Source: Micromonospora sp. Llam0 (GTDB lineage: Bacteria > Actinomycetota > Actinomycetes > Mycobacteriales > Micromonosporaceae). From it: a stretch of 64,000 nt of DNA. Under the pieces are notes generated by a model. It saw nothing but the letters and a program-made list of their open reading frames with translations, was not told the DNA's origin and ran no database searches. The DNA is taken from assembly GCF_003751085.1 (NCBI RefSeq), contig NZ_RJJY01000001.1, positions 2,666,001 to 2,730,000 on the forward strand. Direction: 5' to 3'. Positions 59,666 through 64,000 of this stretch are shown one piece after another. Numbering within the stretch: position 1 is the stretch's first letter; every line of letters begins with the position of its first letter. A program made the position numbers and the translations under genes.

Positions 59666-61159
59666 ATGAGTGAGCCATACGACGTCGTCATTGTCGGGTC
59701 CGGTCCGGTGGGCACAGCAGTCGCTCGCGAGTTGGCGGATGACGACCCAGCGCTGCGGCTGATCGTCCTTGAGGCCGGACCCGCCTTGGACGACCCGGCC
59801 GGCGGACACGTCAGAAACATCGCCGACCCCGATCGGCGCAACCGCAGGCTGGCCGAACTCCCCCATGGCGCGGACCCGGTACCTGGCGGAACCGCAGCCC
59901 GCCCCGGTACCGCTCTCGTCGGAGCGCCGGCGATGCCGAACGCAGCCATCTCCACGAACGTCGGCGGCATGGGCGCACACTGGACAGCAGCGTGCCCACG
60001 GCCAGTGGACGACGAGATTCCCGACGCCCTCGACGCTGACGTGCTCGACAAGGCGCTCGGACGGGCCGAGGAACTCCTCGCCGTCACCACTCACGCCTTC
60101 GACCGTGCCCCTCTGATCGGAGCGATCCAGGAGCTGCTCGGCGCGTTGTTCGACCGGCCGGACCGCCGCCCGGTGGGACCCATGCCCGTTGCGGTCACGG
60201 TCGAGGACGACGGCGACTTGCACTGGACGGGCCCCGCGATCATCGCCGGCGATTTGTGGCAGCGGCCGAACGCCGCCTTGCGCACCGGGGCCCTGGCCAC
60301 GCGGATCCGGCTAGATGGCAACCGCGCGACCGGGGTGGACCTCGTCAATCTCGCCACCGGCGAGCGGGAGTTCCTCGGCGCCCGCGCCGTCGTGATCGCC
60401 GCCGACGCCTTCCGGACGCCCAGGCTGCTGTGGGTCTCCGGTGTCCGCCCCGCAGCGCTCGGCCGCTACCTCACCGAGCATCCCCAGATCATGGCCGCCG
60501 CCCTCCTGGACGAAAAGTACATCCCCGACGACGCGCCGCTCGACATCCACCTACCGGTCTCGGCAACCGTGACCCCGGGCGGTGGTGCCATCGTGCCCAT
60601 CTCCGGCGTTTCCTGGGTGCCCTACGCCACCGACCGGCCCTTCCACGGCCAGATCATGCAGATGGATGCCTCGCCGGTACCGCTGAACCCAGGCGTTACC
60701 GTCCGGCCAGGTCAAGTCATCGGCCTCGGCTGGTTCTGCCGCAAGGAACTCTCACCCGACAACCGGGTCTGGTTCGACGAGGACACCCTCGACGAGCACC
60801 ACCTGCCGGCAATCCGCATCGACTACCGGCTAAACGCGGCCGACCGGGCCGCGATCGCGAACGCGACCGAGGAGGTCCGCGCCGCGGCACAGTCGCTCGG
60901 ACGACCGCTCGGCGAACCGTTCCTCATGCCGGCCGGCAGCTCGCTGCACTATCTCGGGACGACTCGTATGGGCCGCGTCAACGACGGCACCAGCGTCTGC
61001 GACCCGACCGGCCGAGTCTGGGACACCGACAACCTCTACGTCGGTGGCAACAACGTGATCCCCACCGCGACCGCCTGCAATCCCACCCTGACCGCCGTGG
61101 CGGTGGGCGTCATCACCGCCCGCGCGATACGCGAGCAGCTCCAAACCGATACCCATTGA
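59666..61159 (+). CDS. GMC-type FAD oxidoreductase, sugar/glycoside oxidase-like
   Basis: A 497-residue flavoprotein: FAD-binding VVIVGSGPVGTAVARELA at the N-terminus, and a C-terminal half with the catalytic His in SSLHYLGTTRMGR and Asn in NNVIPTATACNPTLTAVAVG. This pattern fits the pyranose 2-oxidase branch that includes bacterial glycoside 3-oxidases. The ATG follows AGGGG. A sugar-isomerase-family gene starts 12 bp downstream, a pairing seen in C-glycoside-degrading operons, but here the partner is truncated. It lies beyond two insertion elements, so membership in the ansamycin cluster is doubtful. Confidence 0.82.
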   Translation: MSEPYDVVIVGSGPVGTAVARELADDDPALRLIVLEAGPALDDPAGGHVRNIADPDRRNRRLAELPHGADPVPGGTAARPGTALVGAPAMPNAAISTNVGGMGAHWTAACPRPVDDEIPDALDADVLDKALGRAEELLAVTTHAFDRAPLIGAIQELLGALFDRPDRRPVGPMPVAVTVEDDGDLHWTGPAIIAGDLWQRPNAALRTGALATRIRLDGNRATGVDLVNLATGEREFLGARAVVIAADAFRTPRLLWVSGVRPAALGRYLTEHPQIMAAALLDEKYIPDDAPLDIHLPVSATVTPGGGAIVPISGVSWVPYATDRPFHGQIMQMDASPVPLNPGVTVRPGQVIGLGWFCRKELSPDNRVWFDEDTLDEHHLPAIRIDYRLNAADRAAIANATEEVRAAAQSLGRPLGEPFLMPAGSSLHYLGTTRMGRVNDGTSVCDPTGRVWDTDNLYVGGNNVIPTATACNPTLTAVAVGVITARAIREQLQTDTH

Positions 61160-61171
61160 GGAAGGAACAAC

Positions 61172-61288
61172 GTGCCTCGCCCGATCACCTTGTTCACCAG
61201 CCAGTGGGCTGATCTACCGTTCGAGGAGGTATGCCAGCTGGCATTCGCCTGGGGCTACGACGGCGTGGAAGTCGCCTGCTACACTTTC
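61172..61288 (+). pseudogene. Sugar phosphate isomerase/epimerase family gene, 5' fragment
   Basis: Only the first 39 codons are recognisable ([20 protein letters not shown], then [11 protein letters not shown]), the start of an AP-endonuclease-2-type TIM barrel. The GTG follows GAGGAAGGAAC-type purines 12 bp after the GMC oxidase stop. After about 61288 the frame continues into unrelated sequence, so a deletion or insertion has removed the remaining roughly 250 residues. Confidence 0.7.
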
Positions 61289-61811
61289 GCCGCCACCACC
61301 ACGCTCGACAAGATCGCGCCGCGTCGCCGAGAGGCCGACCAGCACCGCACCGACCGCTTCGATCGGATGTGCCTGCTGGTAACCCACGGCTTCGCCGATG
61401 TGTCGGAAAATCTGGCACGCGGCAGCGACAACCGGCCGGCCAACCTGACCGCGGCACTCACCTGGTCGCGTCAACTGCCCGCAGGCAAACCCACCACCGC
61501 GCCCGGCTCGACACCCTGGAGATTGCTCGGGAACGGGCACAGAAGCAGCTCGAGAGCACGATGCGGTCCGTCAACCAGGCACTCGCAGAGTTCGACCGGC
61601 AGCTCGACAGCACCACCCTCGAGGGCACCGAATGGCGGCGCGTCACGCTCGCCGCTCCCAACGCCGCCGTCGGCGAGGATCTGCGGCAAGCCGCCGAGAC
61701 ACTCCGCACCCAGCCGAAGGCCTCGAACAAGATCTGCGCCAGGATGTCAAAGCGACTCTCAAGACGTCGATGTTCACCCAGCTGCGGCGGGACATCCAGA
61801 CCCGCCGTTAG
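61289..61811 (+). pseudogene. Remnant of a large coiled-coil protein, frameshifted
   Basis: From about 61486 one frame encodes a charged helical stretch ([20 protein letters not shown], then [20 protein letters not shown]); near 61733 the likeness moves to another frame ([20 protein letters not shown], ending at the TAG at 61811). The last segment reminds me of the C-terminal region of the SMC-like TIGR02680 proteins found in Wadjet-like defence operons. That link is from memory and weak. What precedes 61486 is not recognisable. It is bordered by the truncated isomerase and a truncated IS3 element. Confidence 0.35.
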
Positions 61812-61820
61812 TTGTACACA

Positions 61821-62168
61821 CCCGGTCTCGGCAGCGGGCCGGGTCGTGCGCGGCGACCTGTCGCGCAGCAGCCCGCGTAGTCCGGACTCGCGCATCAGCC
61901 GCTCGACCGTGCACCGGGCCACCTCGACGCCCCGCCGGTGCAGCTCGTGCCAGATCTTGCGGGCCCCGTAGACGCCGTAGTTCTCCTTGTGGACCTGCTC
62001 GATCATCGCGGTCAGCTCCTCATCGCGCCTCGACCGGGCGCTGGCGGGCCGGGCCTTGGCGGCGTAATAGGTCGACGGTGCGATCCCGGCGGGCGTGTCT
62101 TCAAGCGCCCGCAGGACCGACTGGACACCGTGTTCGGCCTTCTGCGAGTCGACGAACGCGACCCTCAT
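61821..62168 (-). pseudogene. IS3 transposase OrfB, N-terminal fragment
   Basis: The first 116 residues are typical ([56 protein letters not shown]) and end at TTRPAAETG; the catalytic domain is gone. The ATG overlaps the orfA stop (ATGA). Confidence 0.78.
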
Positions 62169-62483
62169 CTCGACGGCCGGTCCAGTTCGGCCGCGAAGAA
62201 ACTCGCCGCGGACTTCAGGATCTGGTTCGCCCGCCGCAGCTCACGGACCTCCCGTTCCAACGCGGCGAGGCGTTCCGCGTCGCCGCTGGTGGTGCCCGGC
62301 CGGTCGCCGGGCGTCGGTCTCGGCCTTCTTCACCCACCCACGCAACGCCTCGGGGTGCACCCCGAGTTGGTCGGCGATCCGCCGGATCGCGCCGACCGCA
62401 CTGGCCGGATCCCGGCGGGCCTCGACCACCAACCGGGTCGCACGCTCACGCAGCTCGTCGGAGTACTTCTTCGGTGCGGGCAT
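62165..62483 (-). pseudogene. IS3 transposase OrfA, frameshifted
   Basis: It starts [20 protein letters not shown] and holds the helix-turn-helix [20 protein letters not shown]. Near 62305-62320 the frame is lost, and the coiled-coil end ([20 protein letters not shown]) continues in another frame to the TGA at 62165. Confidence 0.78.
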
Positions 62484-62752
62484 CGCTGGTGTTCCTCCCA
62501 GGTTTCGATGTCTCCATCAAACCCGGTGCGGGACAGTCTTACGGCACGACGTCCGTGAACGCCTCCCAGACGGCCACCGCTTCCCCGGCATGCTCTGGTC
62601 CCCCTTCAGGTTTCCCCTCCAGGTAAGCCGGGCGACCCAAGAACCTCCCTTCGAGTCCATCCCCGCTGCGCGGGGGATACAACGAAGCGCCTCACGGCGC
62701 ACACGGAACGTGACAGTCTCCCGTCACTCCGCTCGTACCACCCTGGCCATCA

Positions 62753-63015
62753 TCAGAGGGTTACGGACCCCACGCCTGGGTGTTCGCGTAGCCAGGCTTC
62801 CAGGGTGTCGGCGGTGCGGTCGGGCAGTACGTCGATGCGTTCGTGTGTTTCGGCGTCGATGACGACGGTGGCGTAGCGGTGCCTGCGGCGAAGGGCGAAG
62901 TCGTCGACTCCGATCACCCGGGGCGTGCGCCGGGTGGGTAGCGGGATGCGTAGCAGGGTCCGCAGGGCCGTCGACCACATCCTCGATGACCAGCGGGGAA
63001 AGACCCGAGAACATC
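62753..63015 (-). pseudogene. ISL3-family transposase, internally deleted fragment
   Basis: The start of an ISL3 transposase ([15 protein letters not shown]) is joined, out of frame and with a large deletion, to its middle ([56 protein letters not shown]), which includes the first catalytic Asp. The rest is absent. Confidence 0.72.
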
Positions 63016-63109
63016 GTCTGCGCAAGCTTGTTGGCGTCCGTCACGCGGGTGTCAACGAGCCGGACGACTCTCCGTCACCACCGCATGTGAGACAGGGCCG
63101 TCAACTTGA

Positions 63110-63655
63110 CACTCCCCTGTGGCGGATGCGTGGTGAGGCTCAGCAGCAGGTCGACCCATTCCGTGATCCGCCCGCAGTCGGAACCGGGCACACCGAGCAA
63201 CTCGCAGATCACGGCGACCGGCAGCCGGCGGGCGAAGCCGGTGACGAGGTCGGCCGGTGGCCCGGGCCGCCAGCAAGTCGTCGAGCAGCGTCCACGTCGC
63301 GACGCAGCGCCGGCCGGAGGTCCTCGATGCGGCGTGGGGTGAACGCCGGCGCGGCCAGGCGGCGCAGTCGGGTGTGCTCAGGGGGGCATGTTGAGCATCG
63401 ATCCCGGTCCGGCGGGATCGGTTGCAGCCGGGGAGCACCAAGTGCAGCAGCGGCGGCTCGGCTGAACCGCTCATCGGTCAGCACGGTCCGGTTCTCAGCG
63501 TGGCCGGTGACCAACCAGGCCTCGTCCCCGGTGGGCAACCTGACCCGGGCGACCGGCTCCTCCTCACGCAGCCGGGCAAACGCGACCGGCGGCTCGCCGG
63601 GGAACGGCGACGGCATCGGGAAGGCCGGCAGGTCGGTGGTGTCGGTGGAGCGCAT
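63110..63655 (-). pseudogene. Cytochrome P450, truncated and frameshifted
   Basis: From the ATG at 63655 the N-terminal part is clear (LPAFPMPSPFPGEPPVAF, WLVTGHAENRTVLTDERFSR). The frame slips near 63390 (PPEHTRLRRLAAPAFTPRRI follows) and again near 63290 (LLDDLLAARATG). About 180 residues are represented; the I-helix and haem loop are missing. It is a decayed tailoring P450 next to the methyltransferase start. Confidence 0.75.
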
Positions 63656-63814
63656 CCGCTCGGTCCCTCCGTCGGTGGCCGCCTGGAGCCTGCCGGACCT
63701 CGCTCGGCGGCGATCGAGGCCCGGTCGAAGGGGAGGGCTCGACCGCCAGTCGACCCGCACTCCAGGCCGGCCACGCAGCCTGCCTGCAGCAACTCATCGA
63801 GCGGAGGTTCCGAC

Positions 63815-64000
63815 GTGCCCGAATCCCTCGGCACGCAGCCGGTCAGTGCCGAGCCCCTGTGGCGGCTCGGCACGGCGTACTTCAGCCGTAAGGTGACGTT
63901 GACCGCCGCCGAGCTCGGTGTCTTCACCGTCCTCGCCGACGGCCCACTGACCGCCGAGCAGCTACGTCGAAGGTCTGGGCAGGCTCAATCCCGATCATCC
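63815..64000 (+). CDS. SAM-dependent O-methyltransferase, N-terminal dimerisation part (partial)
   Basis: From a GTG seven bases after GGAGG, 62 codons are present before the right edge. PLWRLGTAYFSRKVTLTAAE and LGVFTVLADGPLTAEQL match the helical dimerisation domain of secondary-metabolite O-methyltransferases (the acetylserotonin/DnrK family). The last few residues after EQLRRRSG look unlike the family, so the gene may be broken just at the edge. Confidence 0.6.
   Translation, partial: MPESLGTQPVSAEPLWRLGTAYFSRKVTLTAAELGVFTVLADGPLTAEQLRRRSGQAQSRSS

Larger units (their letters stand above)
61821..62540 (-). mobile_element. IS3-family element, truncated
   Basis: The element keeps its 5' end, orfA and the first third of orfB; the DDE domain and the other end are missing. 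The sequence upstream of orfA (CATCAAACCCGGTGCGGGAC on the plus strand, about 62515-62534) looks like an IS3-type terminal repeat. Similarity stops near 61821. Confidence 0.7.

Noticed and set aside
62655..62680. Hairpin-like ATCCCCGCTGCGCGGGGGAT resembling a type I-E CRISPR repeat
   Set aside because: Only one copy is present, with no spacer periodicity and no cas genes; more likely a terminator-like or element-end hairpin.

Overview
The window is about 72% GC actinomycete DNA, possibly Micromonosporaceae (an inference from base composition and element types only). Most of it is one biosynthetic gene cluster for a naphthalenic ansamycin of the rifamycin type. The evidence is an aminodehydroquinate synthase homologue at the left edge (AHBA starter pathway), a PKS loading module with an AHBA-type adenylation domain and a vestigial ketoreductase (the RifA layout), a stand-alone RifF-type amide synthase with an intact Cys-His-Asp triad, a Rif-Orf19-type flavin monooxygenase, a PapA/Rif-Orf20-type acyltransferase, and a LuxR regulator with six copies of a RifZ-type operator.

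Layout. 1-669: aminoDHQ synthase (partial). 695-16153: PKS 1 (loading module plus modules 1-3). 16154-17046: divergent control region. 17047-19556 (plus strand): LuxR regulator and a glutaryl-CoA-dehydrogenase-like flavoprotein. 19590-23187: acyl-CoA carboxylase beta subunit, SDR and class III CoA-transferase. 23375-25176: FMN reductase and an MDR reductase. 25255-27361: PapA-like acyltransferase and RifF-type amide synthase. 27392-42343: PKS 2 (modules 4-6, no thioesterase). 42434-49796: P450, O-methyltransferase, MbtH, P450, and an acyl-AMP ligase/A/PCP protein. 49862-54486: PrmC-like methyltransferase, luciferase-like oxidoreductase, FAD monooxygenase and P450. 54629-55612 (plus strand): MDR reductase. 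From 55660 to the right edge lies a mobile-element zone: an IS1182-like element with its target duplication, a DDE-transposase element, a GMC oxidase beside a broken isomerase, truncated IS3 and ISL3 elements, a P450 pseudogene and the start of an O-methyltransferase gene.

How it works together. AHBA is loaded on PKS 1 and extended six times. The AT motifs predict methylmalonyl, malonyl, methylmalonyl, methylmalonyl, malonyl, methylmalonyl. Active reductive domains predict OH (module 1), keto (2), keto (3, KR lacks its Tyr), alkene (4), OH (5, DH dead) and keto (6, both DH and KR dead). Modules 1-4 match the rifamycin logic that builds the dihydronaphthalene ring. The line then stops after six extensions and the RifF-type enzyme releases the chain as a macrolactam. 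The product should be a short, hexaketide rifamycin relative, probably decorated by three P450s, two flavin oxygenases, an O-methyltransferase, an acyltransferase and an amino-acid-activating NRPS protein with its MbtH partner.

Regulation. Six copies of an 18-bp element (consensus ATCCCYCRNNYTGRYAGY; the reverse complement contains CTACC-N8-GGATG) precede the main leftward transcription units. In five of them the box sits 22-23 bp upstream of a TANNNT -10 hexamer, as expected for a LuxR-type activator overlapping the -35 region. A TTA codon is the fifth codon of PKS 1.
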